DNA of 30,493 nt from Phycisphaeraceae bacterium (GCA_028281485.1 JANQJT010000148.1:1-30493); one strand, 5' to 3'. Numbered from the stretch's first letter, positions 6,433 to 15,480 are shown. Program-made: numbers and translations. Notes: a model not told the origin generated them from the letters alone.

Positions 6433-7266
6433 ATGGTGGATCAAGGGCACGAGGCGACGGAGCGTCTGGAAGAGGCTGAACGCCTGCTGGACGACCTGGA
6501 GCGGTTGGAAGGGGAGATGAACCGTTTGCAATCGGGTCTGACGCGCAGCCATCGGCTGGCGACGCTGGGCACGATGGCGTCGATCATCGCCCACGAGTTC
6601 AACAACATCCTGACGCCGGTGATCAGCTACTGCCAGCTGGCGCTGAAGGCTGGGGAATCGGACACGGCGCTCATGACCAAGGCGCTGCAGCGTGCGCTCA
6701 GTGGGGCGGAGAAGGCGGCGGAGATTTCATCATCTATGTTGGGGTTTGCGCGCGAGTCGGACACCGGCACGCAGGCGAACGTGGCGCGCGTGGTCGAAGA
6801 GGTGTTCCGTTGTCAGGCGCGCGACCCGAAGAAGGACGGCATACGTTTGGTGCAGGAAATCCCTGAGGATTTGTGTGTGGGGATGTCGCCGGTCGGTTTG
6901 CAACAGGTGCTTTTAAATCTTGTGCTCAACGCGCGCAAAGCGATGCGTGGGCGGGGCGGTGTGTTGACGATTCGGTCGCAGATGATTGAAGCGGATCGGG
7001 TCAGCGTGACGGTGTCGGACACGGGGCCGGGCGTTCCGCCGGAGTTGTTGCCGCACATCTTCAAGGCGTTCGTGACGCAGGGACCGGACGGTGAGGCGGA
7101 TGGCAGTGGGACGGGATTGGGACTGGCGGTTTGTCGTGACCTTGTCGAACGGGCCGATGGATCGATCCAGGTGGAGTCATCCTCGAGCGGTGCAACTTTC
7201 TTGATCGAGTTGCCATGGAGCGAGTCGATTGAAGTGGGGGAGCCTGAGATCAAGGCGGCGGGATAA
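6433..7266 (+). CDS. Soluble sensor-less histidine kinase
   Basis: A 277-aa cytoplasmic histidine kinase. Residues about 5-40 form a Leu/Glu-rich coiled coil. The HisKA H-box is SIIAHEFNNIL with phospho-acceptor His54. The HATPase domain has the N-box LLNLVLNARKAM (Asn166), G1 box SDTGPGVP (Asp196), F-box HIFKAFV and G2 box GSGTGLGLAVC. No PAS, GAF, HAMP or membrane segment is present, so the input must come through the coiled coil or a partner. No response regulator gene is adjacent. The HEFNN type of H-box is common in NtrB/atoS-like kinases. AAGGTGA 7 nt before the ATG supports the start. Confidence 0.9.
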   Translation: MVDQGHEATERLEEAERLLDDLERLEGEMNRLQSGLTRSHRLATLGTMASIIAHEFNNILTPVISYCQLALKAGESDTALMTKALQRALSGAEKAAEISSSMLGFARESDTGTQANVARVVEEVFRCQARDPKKDGIRLVQEIPEDLCVGMSPVGLQQVLLNLVLNARKAMRGRGGVLTIRSQMIEADRVSVTVSDTGPGVPPELLPHIFKAFVTQGPDGEADGSGTGLGLAVCRDLVERADGSIQVESSSSGATFLIELPWSESIEVGEPEIKAAG

Positions 7267-7679
7267 GGCTGAATGTGTTGTTTTGTGGCCAGAAATCGAC
7301 ATTATTGCGCATTTTCGAGATATCTGGGGGAAAAAGCTGGTTTTTGTGATCATAGTGGGTAAGAATACCCTGTCGTGCGGTCTATAGGACTGTGTGTTCC
7401 TAACACGGTCGGCGCGCATCCCGCGTGCAGGGCCGTCCCCAAAGAAGAGAAGAGCGAGTGGCCATCGGGCAGCGGAGGTTCTGCTTGGTGCTGAACGGGA
7501 TGATCGATCGCATCGGACATGGGTGAGGGTTGTACAACCCGACTCACGGTATGGTTTTCACAAGAGAGTTTGAGGGTGTTGCGGGCTTACGACGCCGTTC
7601 GTTTGGGCCTGCTTTGAGAGAGAGGGAACCGAGCCGCGCGGCGGCCGGTTAATCCGAACTCTCGAAGTGAGGCGCACCG
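7267..7679 (+). promoter_or_regulatory. 413-nt non-coding region and structured leader before the subtilase gene
   Basis: No gene is seen here. Several self-complementary segments are present: GACTGTGT/ACACGGTC (about 7388-7410, one wobble), GCGCG/CGCGT (about 7412-7427), and GTGAG-GGTTGTACAACC-CTCAC (7523-7547), whose core is a 12-bp perfect palindrome. The segment just before the gene contains GTGAGG about 8 nt from the ATG. It may be a long 5' UTR or an operator region. I cannot match it to a known riboswitch. Confidence 0.4.
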
Positions 7680-9548
7680 ATGTCGTTCAAATCAGTTTTC
7701 TGTGGGGTGATTATTCTGTCTTTGACTTCTGCGGGTCTGGCACAGGAACCGACCGGATTTGTTGATCCGGACACCGGTGAGTGGCAGGAGATCGAGCTGC
7801 ACAACGCCAACGCGGCAGACACGACCAACGCCAACGAGCTTCGTCCGGGCGGCGCGGGCGGTTACAACCTGACGGGCCTGGGTGTGACCGTGGGCGTGTG
7901 GGACGGCGGCGACGTGCGAGCGACACACCAGGAGTTCAACTCCGGTGGCAATCCGAGCCGGGTGACGGTGTTGGATAACGTGGGTCTGAGCAATCACGCG
8001 ACACACGTGGCGGGCACGATCGGTGCCGAGGGTGACAGCGCCAGCGCGCGAGGCATGGCATCGAACGTGCAGATCCGCAGCCGCAGCTTTTTCAATGATG
8101 AAAACGAGATGCGGGCTGACGCGTTGGAGTACGACATCTCCAACCACTCCTACGGCACCGTCGCCGGCTGGGGCGGAACGATCTCTACGCCGAACTCCGG
8201 CAACGTCTCACGCTGGTACGGCAATTACTCCCAGAGCACGCAGGAAGACTCCGATTTCGGTCGGTACTCCTCGGGTGCGCGTCTCGTTGACGACGTGATC
8301 TACGACAACCCGCACATCCTGAGCGTCTGGTCGGCGGGCAACGACCGCGGCGACAACATCTCCGGCGGCCAGAACGCCCGTTTCGCGGCGTTCTTCAGCT
8401 CGGCGCCGGCGAACTTCCACGAGAGTCTCGGCGGCGGCCTGTATGTCGTGAGCAACGCGACCGGTCACGCGCCGCCTCCGTCGGATGGCGCCTACGACAT
8501 CCTCCCGGCCGGCGGACAGACGGCGAAGAACACGCTTGTCGTCGGTGCGATCAGCGATCACACGGTTGATCCGCACAACGGCGGGACCATCAACACGGCT
8601 TCGTTCAGCAGTTACGGTGGTGCGGACGACGGACGCCTCGGTGTGGACGTCGTGGCCAACGGTGTGGCGCTGCGGTCTTCGGGCAGTGGCAGCGATACGG
8701 CTTACTCCACGCTGAGCGGTACGAGCATGTCGGCTCCGAACGCCACGGGCACGGCGGCGCTGCTGCTGCAGCACTATCGCAACGTGCGCGGGCTTCAGGG
8801 GCGCGTGGCTTCGGGCACGGGCGGTGGCGGTCTGAGCGAAGGCGGCGAGGGTGACGTGGCTACGTTGGACGTGACGCCCGATCTGGTCAACGCCTCGACG
8901 CAGAAGGGTTACATCATCCACACCGCGACGGACGTGACGAACGCATCCAGCGGCGGTCGTGTCGGGCCTGACTACGCGACGGGATACGGGCTGGTCGACG
9001 GTCGCGCCGCGGCGGACTTCATCACCGACGCGTTCACCGGCACCGATGAGACGCGCGAGAACTGGCTTTTCGAGCAGACGATCAGCAACCCGGCACAGGA
9101 GATCGTGCACAACTTCTTCGCCACCGGTGACACGGTCAAGGCGACGCTGGCGTGGACCGATCCGGCCGGCTCGAGCAAGTTCGGCCTGGACAACCGCACG
9201 GCGGTGCTGGTTCACGACCTGGATTTGTGGATCGAGGTCGGCGGTCAGGTCTTCTACCCGTGGACGCTGGACATCAACAACCCCGGCAACGCCGCGGTAC
9301 AGAACCAGGCCAACCACGTGGACGTGGTCGAGCAGGTGCTTGCGGACCTGACGACGCTTGGTCCCGGCCCGCTTTCGGTCTTGGCGGAGGGCACGCCTTT
9401 CAGTGTGCACGTGGGCATGACGGGCGGCTTGAGTTTCGGGCCGCAGGACTTCGCGTTGCTGATCAGCGGTGCGACGACCATCCCCGAGCCTGCGAGCCTT
9501 GTGTTGCTGGCGCTGGGTGGCGTGGCGCTGGTGCGTCGTCGCCGTTGA
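7680..9548 (+). CDS. Secreted subtilisin-like serine protease (S8) with PEP-CTERM tail
   Basis: A 622-aa exported protease. Residues 1-21 are a signal peptide (hydrophobic core IILSLTSAGLAQ). The S8 catalytic triad is complete: Asp75 in VGVWDGG, His106 in NHATHVAGT and Ser349 in LSGTSMSAP, with the oxyanion Asn221 in VWSAGND. About residues 455-600 form a beta-rich domain with DTVKATLAWTDPAGSS, as in kumamolisin- or proprotein-type subtilases. The C-terminus is a PEP-CTERM signal: IPEPASL, a hydrophobic helix, then RRRR. This predicts cleavage or anchoring by an exosortase. There is no long propeptide; the triad starts only about 50 residues after the signal. A terminator follows at 9574. Confidence 0.95.
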   Translation: MSFKSVFCGVIILSLTSAGLAQEPTGFVDPDTGEWQEIELHNANAADTTNANELRPGGAGGYNLTGLGVTVGVWDGGDVRATHQEFNSGGNPSRVTVLDNVGLSNHATHVAGTIGAEGDSASARGMASNVQIRSRSFFNDENEMRADALEYDISNHSYGTVAGWGGTISTPNSGNVSRWYGNYSQSTQEDSDFGRYSSGARLVDDVIYDNPHILSVWSAGNDRGDNISGGQNARFAAFFSSAPANFHESLGGGLYVVSNATGHAPPPSDGAYDILPAGGQTAKNTLVVGAISDHTVDPHNGGTINTASFSSYGGADDGRLGVDVVANGVALRSSGSGSDTAYSTLSGTSMSAPNATGTAALLLQHYRNVRGLQGRVASGTGGGGLSEGGEGDVATLDVTPDLVNASTQKGYIIHTATDVTNASSGGRVGPDYATGYGLVDGRAAADFITDAFTGTDETRENWLFEQTISNPAQEIVHNFFATGDTVKATLAWTDPAGSSKFGLDNRTAVLVHDLDLWIEVGGQVFYPWTLDINNPGNAAVQNQANHVDVVEQVLADLTTLGPGPLSVLAEGTPFSVHVGMTGGLSFGPQDFALLISGATTIPEPASLVLLALGGVALVRRRR

Positions 9549-9573
9549 TGTAAACGATTCTTGAGTGCTCGAG

Positions 9574-9600
9574 CCCCGGCTATCGCCGCCGGGGTTTTTT
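9574..9600 (+). terminator. Rho-independent terminator of the subtilase gene
   Basis: CCCCGGC (9574-9580) pairs with GCCGGGG (9588-9594), a 7-bp stem with a 7-nt loop, followed by six T (9595-9600). It lies 25 nt after the stop codon. Confidence 0.88.
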
Positions 9601-9609
9601 CTTGGATTG

Positions 9610-10176
9610 TTATTTGGATGCGGGGGGTGACTGGATGGCGCGGAAGAAGACTGTGGCGTAGTCGATGGCGGCGACGGTGCTGGCGAAGATCGTGCCGATG
9701 GCGACGGCGTCCAGCCAGCGGTCGGGCACGCGGTGGCTGAACTGCAGCGCGAACGTGAGGAAGAGCAGGGCGGTGGTGACCTTGCCGGGCCAGCGTGCGG
9801 GGACGCGTTTGAAGTCGGCCCAGCGTTGTCGGATCGAGCCGTAGAGCGCCATGAGCGCGATGGCGATGTCGCGTGTGAGCAGGGCGATGGCGGCGGCGGC
9901 GGGCAGGTAGTCGTGGCGGATGAGGGTGACGACGGCGGCGAGCATGAAGAGCTTGTCGGCGACGGCGTCGAGCAGGCCGCCTTGCCAACTGGTCGCGCCG
10001 AAGCGTCGTGCGGCCAGGCCGTCGAGCATGTCGGTCATGGCGGCGAGGAAGACGGCGTAGAGGCGCCAGTCGGCGGGGAGCGTGGGGAGTGCCAGAGCGG
10101 TGACGAGCCGCAGCGCCGATAGCGTGTTGGGCACGAGGATGAGCCAGCGGTGTCGGATGCGTTGCGTGGTGGTCAC
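9610..10176 (-). CDS. CDP-alcohol phosphatidyltransferase (PgsA-like)
   Basis: An integral membrane enzyme of the CDP-alcohol phosphatidyltransferase family, most likely CDP-diacylglycerol:glycerol-3-phosphate phosphatidyltransferase in phosphatidylglycerol synthesis. The diagnostic motif D-x2-DG-x2-AR-x8-G-x3-D-x3-D is complete, starting DMLDGLAARRFG and ending GGLLDAVADK. About five or six hydrophobic helices surround it. I chose GTG 10176 (188 aa), because the family begins shortly before the conserved PNTLSALRL segment. The frame stays open to TTG 10278 or ATG 10269, but the added residues look unstructured and neither start has a ribosome-binding site. A related substrate such as inositol phosphate cannot be excluded. 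It is divergent from trkA. Confidence 0.8.
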   Translation of the reverse strand: MTTTQRIRHRWLILVPNTLSALRLVTALALPTLPADWRLYAVFLAAMTDMLDGLAARRFGATSWQGGLLDAVADKLFMLAAVVTLIRHDYLPAAAAIALLTRDIAIALMALYGSIRQRWADFKRVPARWPGKVTTALLFLTFALQFSHRVPDRWLDAVAIGTIFASTVAAIDYATVFFRAIQSPPASK

Positions 10177-10318
10177 GTCTTCAGCGTATCGTTGAAAAGT
10201 TGGGTGGGGTAGAGAAAAGCGTCGTGATGATTGCCGTTCGGGGATGTTTTTTGCCGAATAGGGGGGCATCGGCCACAATGGTGGGCGTGTTATATCATTG
10301 GTTTAGAGCACTGACGCT

Positions 10319-11671
10319 ATGAATATCATCATCTGCGGCGCCGGGACGGTGGGATCGCACACGGCCGAGGTGCTGGCGTCGGCCGGTCACGCCATCACGA
10401 TGATCGACCTGAACGCGGACCGGCTCGCGCTGATCGAAGAGACGATGGACGTCCGCACGCTGGAGGGCAACTGCGTGTACGGGGAGGTGCTGCTGTCGGG
10501 CGGGGCGGCGAAGGCGGACCTGTTGTTCGCGGCGACGGAGTCGGATGAGATCAACCTGTTGTCGGCGTCGGTGGCCAAGGGGCTGGGCGTGGATCAGACG
10601 ATCGCGCGCGTGCGTCACTCGGCGTACTTCACGAATCTCGACATGGACTACGGCTCGCTGCTGGGGATCGATCACTTCATCAGCCCCGAGCACCTGACGG
10701 CGATCACGATCGCCGCGACGCTGCGCAACCCCGGTGCGCTGGCGATCGAGAACTTCGCACGCGGGCGGGTACAGATGCAGGAGATGACGGTGGGCACGGG
10801 TGTGCCGGCCGGGGGCAGGACGCTCAGCGACCTGGGGGCGTTGGGAATGCCGTCGGGCACGCGCGTGGCGGCGCTGACGCGCGAGGGGGTGTCGCGTGTG
10901 CCGGAGGCGCGGACGGAGATCCACGCCGGCGACACGATCGTGCTGGTGGGCAACGCCGACGTGTTCAGCAAGGCACGCAAGCTGTTCCGCAAGGAGAATA
11001 AGAGCCGGCGCTCGGTGGCGATCATGGGCGGCTCGACGATGGCGGTGTGGCTGTGCCGGGCGCTGAAGGATCACAACTTCGCGATCCGCTTGTTTGAGAT
11101 CAATCGCGAGCGAGCCGAGGAATTGGCGGAGAAACTGGAGTGGGCCACGGTGATCAACGCCGACCCGACCGATCCGACGGTGTTCGCCGACGAGCACCTG
11201 GCTGAGGCGGACGTGTTCGTGGCGCTGCGGACGGAGGACGACGAGCACAACATTCTTTCGTGTGCGTGGGCGAAGTCGCTGGGCGTCAAGCGTGTGGCGT
11301 GCACGGTGCAGCGGCCGAACTACCTGCACCTCATGAAACACGTGGGGATCGACTACCCGTTCGCGCCGCGGACGATGGCGGTAAAGGAGATCGAGAACAT
11401 CCTGTTGGATCGTCGGCTGCACCAGCTGGCGACGCTGGCGGCGGGAAGCGTGGACGTGTACCAGGTGAAGATGGGCACGCGTTCACCGGTGGTGGGTAAG
11501 GCGTTGCGTGAGATCAGGCTGTCGCCGGAGTGGGTGATCGCGGCGATCCAGAACGCGGACGGCGTGAAGGTGCCGCGTGCGGACGACGCGATCGGCGTGG
11601 GGGACACGGTGCTGGTGATCGGTCGCAGCGGCGAAGAGAGCAAGCTGAAGAAGGTGCTCGGCGTGGATTGA
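10319..11671 (+). CDS. trkA: Trk potassium uptake regulatory subunit TrkA
   Basis: A 450-aa peripheral cytoplasmic subunit that binds NAD(H)/ATP and gates the TrkH channel. It has two tandem RCK modules. The first starts at residue 1 with MNIIICGAGTVGSHTAEVL (Rossmann GxGxxG) and the acidic ribose-binding IDLNADRL. The second begins about residue 231 with VAIMGGSTMAVWLCRAL and FEINRERAEEL. RCK_C domains follow each, the last ending GDTVLVIGR. In the second half the glycine motif is GGSTMA rather than GxGxxG, so only the first site may bind dinucleotide well. trkH starts 21 nt after its stop, implying an operon. Confidence 0.96.
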   Translation: MNIIICGAGTVGSHTAEVLASAGHAITMIDLNADRLALIEETMDVRTLEGNCVYGEVLLSGGAAKADLLFAATESDEINLLSASVAKGLGVDQTIARVRHSAYFTNLDMDYGSLLGIDHFISPEHLTAITIAATLRNPGALAIENFARGRVQMQEMTVGTGVPAGGRTLSDLGALGMPSGTRVAALTREGVSRVPEARTEIHAGDTIVLVGNADVFSKARKLFRKENKSRRSVAIMGGSTMAVWLCRALKDHNFAIRLFEINRERAEELAEKLEWATVINADPTDPTVFADEHLAEADVFVALRTEDDEHNILSCAWAKSLGVKRVACTVQRPNYLHLMKHVGIDYPFAPRTMAVKEIENILLDRRLHQLATLAAGSVDVYQVKMGTRSPVVGKALREIRLSPEWVIAAIQNADGVKVPRADDAIGVGDTVLVIGRSGEESKLKKVLGVD

Positions 11672-11692
11672 TCGCCGGGTTTTTGATCGCGC

Positions 11693-13258
11693 ATGAACTT
11701 CCGATTCGTATTTCGACAGATGGGATCGTTGCTCCTCGTGCTCAGCGTGTTGTTGGCGTTGATCGCGGTGTGGTCGGCGTTGATGCTGGGGCTGGGCGAC
11801 GGCAAGGAGAAGTACGCGGCCGAGGCGTTGGGTTTCGCGGCGTTGATCGGCGCGGTCGCGGGGTTTGTGACGGTGCGCGTCGCGGGTGCGTCGGGGCAGA
11901 TGGGTCGGCGCGAGGCGTTGTTGCTTGTGGCGCTGAGCTGGATTGTCGGCGCGGCGCTGAGCGGGCTGCCGTTTTACGCCTGGGCTTTCATCGTGGAGCT
12001 GCAGACCGGCGTGCGTCACGCGTTCTATTCGCCGGTCAACGCGTACTTCGAGGCGATGAGCGGTCTGACGACGACGGGGGCGACGATTCTGGAGAACATC
12101 GCCGATCCGAACGAGCCGGGCGTGGTGTTGCCGCGATCGCTGCTGCTGTGGCGGTCGTTGACGCACTGGCTGGGCGGGTTGGGCATCGTGGTGTTGTTCG
12201 TGGCGGTGCTGCCCTCGCTGGGCGCGGGCGGCAAGCGTTTGTACAAGGTCGAGGCGCCGGGTCCGCGTGCGGAGGGCGTGACGCCGAACATCCGCGAGAC
12301 GGCGCGCGTGCTGTGGCTGATCTATCTGGGGCTGACGGCGGCGGAGATCGTGGCGCTGCGCATCAGCGGGATGGACTGGTTCAACAGCTTCTGTCACACG
12401 TTTGCGACGCTGGCGACGGGCGGGTTCAGCACCCACAACGCGTCGATGGCGGGGGCGAACAGCGCGGCGGCGGAGTGGATCGTGGTGGTGTTCATGCTGC
12501 TGGCGGGGATCAACTTCGGTCTGTACTACATGCTGATTCGGGGTCGGTGGAAGAAGGCGCTGGCCGACACGGAGCTGCGCGTTTACCTGGGGATCATGGC
12601 GGTGGCGGCGCTGCTGGTGACGGTGGCGATCTACAATCGCCCGATCACGACGACGGCCGGTGAGCAGCTGACGGGCACGGCGGGCGAGGCGGTGCGCTAC
12701 GGTGTGTTCCAGGTGGTGTCGATCCAGACGACGACGGGCTTCGGCACGGCGGACTTCGATCGCTGGCCGTTCATCGCGCAGGCGGTGTTGATCTGCCTGA
12801 TGTTCATCGGCGGGTCGGCGGGCTCGACGGGCGGCGGGCTCAAGGTGATGCGCATCTGGATGATGTTCAAGGTCCTGGCGGCCGAAGTGGAAAAGGCGTT
12901 CCGCCCGAACGTGGTGCGGTCGATGAAGGTGGGCACGGCGCCGGTCGACGCGGACCTGCGTCTCGGCACGATCGGCTACATCCTGTCGATGGTCCTGATC
13001 ATGGCGGCGGGGGGCGTGGCGCTGCAGGTCTTCGAGTCGTTCGGTGACAGCGGGGCGACGTTCCGCACGACGGGTACGGCGTCGATCGCGTGTCTGTTCA
13101 ACATCGGCCCGGGCCTGGGGCTGGTGGGGGCGACGGAGAATTACGCGTGGTTTACCGACGCGAGCAAGCTGTTGATGAGTCTGCTGATGGCGATCGGTCG
13201 ACTGGAGCTGTTTGCGATCATCGTGCTGTTCAGCCCGCGCTACTGGCGTGGTGATTGA
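11693..13258 (+). CDS. trkH: Trk potassium channel subunit TrkH
   Basis: A 521-aa membrane K+ translocating subunit working with TrkA. It contains the four membrane-pore-membrane repeats of the SKT superfamily. The pore loops are SGLTTTGAT (about 124-131), TLATGGFST (about 239-247), SIQTTTGFGTADF and CLFNIGPGLGLVG, each with the conserved filter Gly. The loop after pore 1 carries THWLGGLGIVVL, typical of TrkH. The third loop is followed by FIGGSAGSTGGGLKV, the intramembrane gating segment. No clear Shine-Dalgarno precedes ATG 11693, so translation may depend on coupling with trkA. It ends 52 nt from the convergent BtpA-family gene. Confidence 0.96.
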   Translation: MNFRFVFRQMGSLLLVLSVLLALIAVWSALMLGLGDGKEKYAAEALGFAALIGAVAGFVTVRVAGASGQMGRREALLLVALSWIVGAALSGLPFYAWAFIVELQTGVRHAFYSPVNAYFEAMSGLTTTGATILENIADPNEPGVVLPRSLLLWRSLTHWLGGLGIVVLFVAVLPSLGAGGKRLYKVEAPGPRAEGVTPNIRETARVLWLIYLGLTAAEIVALRISGMDWFNSFCHTFATLATGGFSTHNASMAGANSAAAEWIVVVFMLLAGINFGLYYMLIRGRWKKALADTELRVYLGIMAVAALLVTVAIYNRPITTTAGEQLTGTAGEAVRYGVFQVVSIQTTTGFGTADFDRWPFIAQAVLICLMFIGGSAGSTGGGLKVMRIWMMFKVLAAEVEKAFRPNVVRSMKVGTAPVDADLRLGTIGYILSMVLIMAAGGVALQVFESFGDSGATFRTTGTASIACLFNIGPGLGLVGATENYAWFTDASKLLMSLLMAIGRLELFAIIVLFSPRYWRGD

Positions 13259-13309
13259 GTGGGTCGCTGGCGACTTATCCCTGAAATACGGCTGAGTTTC
13301 CGGGGGTGG

Positions 13310-14089
13310 TTATGCCAGGGCGGCGACGATGGCCTTGACGCGGTCGGAGTCGACGGGGTTGTGGGTTTCGCCGTGGAGTTTGATGCTGGTGCCGACGATG
13401 AAGCCGTCGGCGTGGTCGCGGTAGGCCGGCAGGTTCTCGGCGGTGACGCCGGAGCCGACGAAGACGGGGGTGTGCTCGGCGGCGGTGCGGATGGTTTTCA
13501 GTTCATCGACCTCGGCCTGCCTGCCGGTGCCCGAGCCGGTGACGATGAGCGCATCGGCGCGGCCGCGCTCGGTCAGATCGTAGACGAGCTGATCGAGGGC
13601 CGCCTCGGCCAGGGGGGCGGAGTGCTTGACGTTGACGTCGGCCCAGATGCGGATGTGCTGGCAGGCGGCGTTGGCGCGATCGCGGAGCAGCTCGTGTGCG
13701 ATGCCCTGGAGGACGCCCTGGTCGGTGACGCGTGCGCCGACGAGGACGTTGACGCGGATGAACTGGGCGTCGGCGGCGTGGGCGATGGCCAGGGCGCTGC
13801 GGCCGTCGTTGCGCAGGCAGTTGATGCCCAGGGGCAGGTCGGTGGCGCGGCGGATGCGCGCGGCGATGGCGGTCATGTGGCTGACGGTGACGGCGGGGAC
13901 GCGGTCGGGGTAGAAGGGGATGTCGCCGAAGTTCTCGATCATGATGCCGTGCACGCCGCCGGCGATGAGGCCTTCGAGGTCGGCCAGGACGTCGTCGATG
14001 ACGGTCGAGAGGGCGCCGCCGTAGCCGGGCGAGCCGGGCAGGGGGGACAGGTGAAGCATGCCGATGATGGGTTTGTCGGTCTCGAACAT
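13310..14089 (-). CDS. BtpA/SgcQ-family TIM-barrel protein
   Basis: A 259-aa protein of the BtpA family. BtpA is linked to photosystem I accumulation in cyanobacteria, while SgcQ belongs to a sugar-related operon; the role in other bacteria is unknown. Signatures include IIGMLHLSPLPGSPGYGG at the N-terminus, GVHGIMIENFGDIPF, PLGINCLRNDGRSAL, IRIWADVNVKHS, DALIVTGSGTGR and VGSGVTAENL, all typical beta/alpha-barrel phosphate-binding patterns. I chose ATG 14089 (MFETDKPIIGML) because TATGCT (14102-14097) ends 7 nt before it with CCGACA 17 nt further up; an ATG at 14101 would lie within that -10 box. It is divergent from the LEA-like gene. Confidence 0.85.
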   Translation of the reverse strand: MFETDKPIIGMLHLSPLPGSPGYGGALSTVIDDVLADLEGLIAGGVHGIMIENFGDIPFYPDRVPAVTVSHMTAIAARIRRATDLPLGINCLRNDGRSALAIAHAADAQFIRVNVLVGARVTDQGVLQGIAHELLRDRANAACQHIRIWADVNVKHSAPLAEAALDQLVYDLTERGRADALIVTGSGTGRQAEVDELKTIRTAAEHTPVFVGSGVTAENLPAYRDHADGFIVGTSIKLHGETHNPVDSDRVKAIVAALA

Positions 14090-14194
14090 GGCCGACAGCA
14101 TACCACGCGACCGGTGGGTTGTCGGTTAGGAAACGATGCAACCGCGCGATGTGCGTGTTGGCCAGCGGGGCGGGCGGGGTTTATCATGGCAGCG

Positions 14195-14761
14195 ATGAAA
14201 CGGACGATGCGACTGATCGTGTTCGGGGTGATGGGCGTGGCGCTGGTCGGTGGTAACACCGGTTGCGAGTCGGGCTCGATCGTGCCGATCCCCGAGTTCG
14301 ATTTCTACGCGACACCCAGCGCCGAGATCGATGACGTGGTGTTGCGCGAGGTCTCGCCGACCAGCGCGTCGGCGGTGGTGATCGTGACGCTGAGCAATCC
14401 CAACGACGACCCGATGCCGCTGAAGCTGGCGTCGTACCGCGTGGCGCTCGGCGGAGACGTGTTCCGCGGCACGGCCCCGGCGAACGCCACCATCCCCGCC
14501 AACGGCTCGGTGCAGATCGAACTGGGCGCGGCGGTGGAGACGTCCGATTTCGATTCTTCCTACCAGGCCAGCGGGACGGTGGAGTATCAGCCGCCCGGCG
14601 AGTTCCGTCAGTTGATGCTGGACTTTGGTGTGCCGCTGCCGACGATCGCGTTCAGCGACTACGGCGAGGTGACCAATCGCGCGGTTCGGCTCGAGCGTGC
14701 GGACATCGATGCGCCGTCGAAGTCGTGGGACGAGCCCCGGCCCGTGCTGCCGATTGAGTGA
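14195..14761 (+). CDS. LEA14-like (LEA2/WHy) exported protein, probable lipoprotein
   Basis: A 188-aa protein with an N-terminal export signal (MKRTMRLIVFGVMGVALVGG) and a possible lipidation Cys in NTGCESG. The lipobox is poor because Asn occupies the -3 position. Residues about 40-165 resemble a water-stress/hypersensitive (WHy, LEA14) beta-sandwich, with SPTSASAVVIVTLSNPNDDPMPLKLASYRVAL and TIPANGSVQIEL. Such domains are thought to stabilise proteins or membranes; the function here is unknown. ATG 14195 fits the leaderless pattern: TATCAT (14182-14187) ends 7 nt upstream with TTGGCC 18 nt further up. An upstream ATG at 14186 would lie inside that -10 box. The next gene overlaps its stop. 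Confidence 0.7.
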   Translation: MKRTMRLIVFGVMGVALVGGNTGCESGSIVPIPEFDFYATPSAEIDDVVLREVSPTSASAVVIVTLSNPNDDPMPLKLASYRVALGGDVFRGTAPANATIPANGSVQIELGAAVETSDFDSSYQASGTVEYQPPGEFRQLMLDFGVPLPTIAFSDYGEVTNRAVRLERADIDAPSKSWDEPRPVLPIE

Positions 14762-15417
14762 TGATGGGTGGTGAGCCGGTCCAGTTGGTGTGTTTCGATT
14801 TGGGTCGGGTGCTGGTGCGCATCTGCGACACTTGGGCCGAAGCTTCTGTGCTGGCGGGGTACGATCCGGTGGTAGACACCGAGGCGCCGGGTGTGCTGGA
14901 GGTGATCCGCGAGCAGGTGGATCGGCTGGAGCGGGGGCACATCGATATCGAGTCGTTTTCCGATCGGATCTGTGGGTTGCACGAAGACCTCAGCCCGGAT
15001 CACGTGCGCGTGGTGTTCGAGGGGTGGACGCGGCATTGCTTCGAGGGCGTGGAGGAGCTGCTGGACGCGCTGCACGCCGGCGGGATGGCCACGGCGTGTT
15101 TGTCGAATACCAATGCGCGGCACTGGGAGATCATGATCGAGCAGACCCGGGAGGGTTTTGAGCCTTTGACAAAGCTGCAGCACGGCTTTGCTTCGCACCT
15201 GATCGGCGCCCGTAAGCCGGAGGACGAGATATACGCTCATGTTGAGTCCCAGACCGGTTTCGCCGGCGGGGCGATTTTGTTCTTCGACGACCTGGAAGCG
15301 AACATCGACGCGGCGCGGCGGCTGGGCTGGCGGGCAGAGCTCGTCCATGATCGGGTCGATCCGGTGGGTCAGATGCGCGGTTACCTGTCGGAACACGGGG
15401 TGGTGCTGGGCGAATGA
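14758..15417 (+). CDS. HAD-superfamily hydrolase (YihX-like)
   Basis: A 219-aa cytoplasmic phosphatase-like protein of the haloacid dehalogenase superfamily. Motif I is CFDLGRVLV. The second acid of the usual DxD is Gly, as is common in YihX-type members. Motif II is CLSNTN, motif III is the Lys in GARKPEDEIY, and motif IV is LFFDDLEANIDAA. A helical cap (about 25-95) lies after motif I. The substrate is likely a small sugar phosphate but is not determinable. The starts GTG 14758, ATG 14761 and ATG 14764 all overlap or touch the preceding TGA (14759-14761), so translation is probably coupled to the LEA-like gene. Confidence 0.88.
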   Translation: MMMGGEPVQLVCFDLGRVLVRICDTWAEASVLAGYDPVVDTEAPGVLEVIREQVDRLERGHIDIESFSDRICGLHEDLSPDHVRVVFEGWTRHCFEGVEELLDALHAGGMATACLSNTNARHWEIMIEQTREGFEPLTKLQHGFASHLIGARKPEDEIYAHVESQTGFAGGAILFFDDLEANIDAARRLGWRAELVHDRVDPVGQMRGYLSEHGVVLGE

Positions 15418-15446
15418 TCGGGGCGAAACGGGGTGAAATCGGGGCG

Positions 15447-15474
15447 TTGTGTCGATTCGCGGTGGGGCTACAAT
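15447..15474 (+). promoter_or_regulatory. Predicted purL promoter, leaderless type
   Basis: TTGTGT (15447-15452) and TACAAT (15469-15474) are separated by 16 nt. The -10 box ends 6 nt before the purL ATG, so transcription would start at about the first codon. The -35 match is only 3 of 6. Confidence 0.5.
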
Positions 15475-15480
15475 CGGCTT

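Noticed and set aside
8208..9410. 400-codon minus-strand ORF, Arg/Val-rich
   Set aside because: It is the antisense frame of the subtilase gene, with the Arg-rich composition typical of GC-rich shadows and no recognisable domain.
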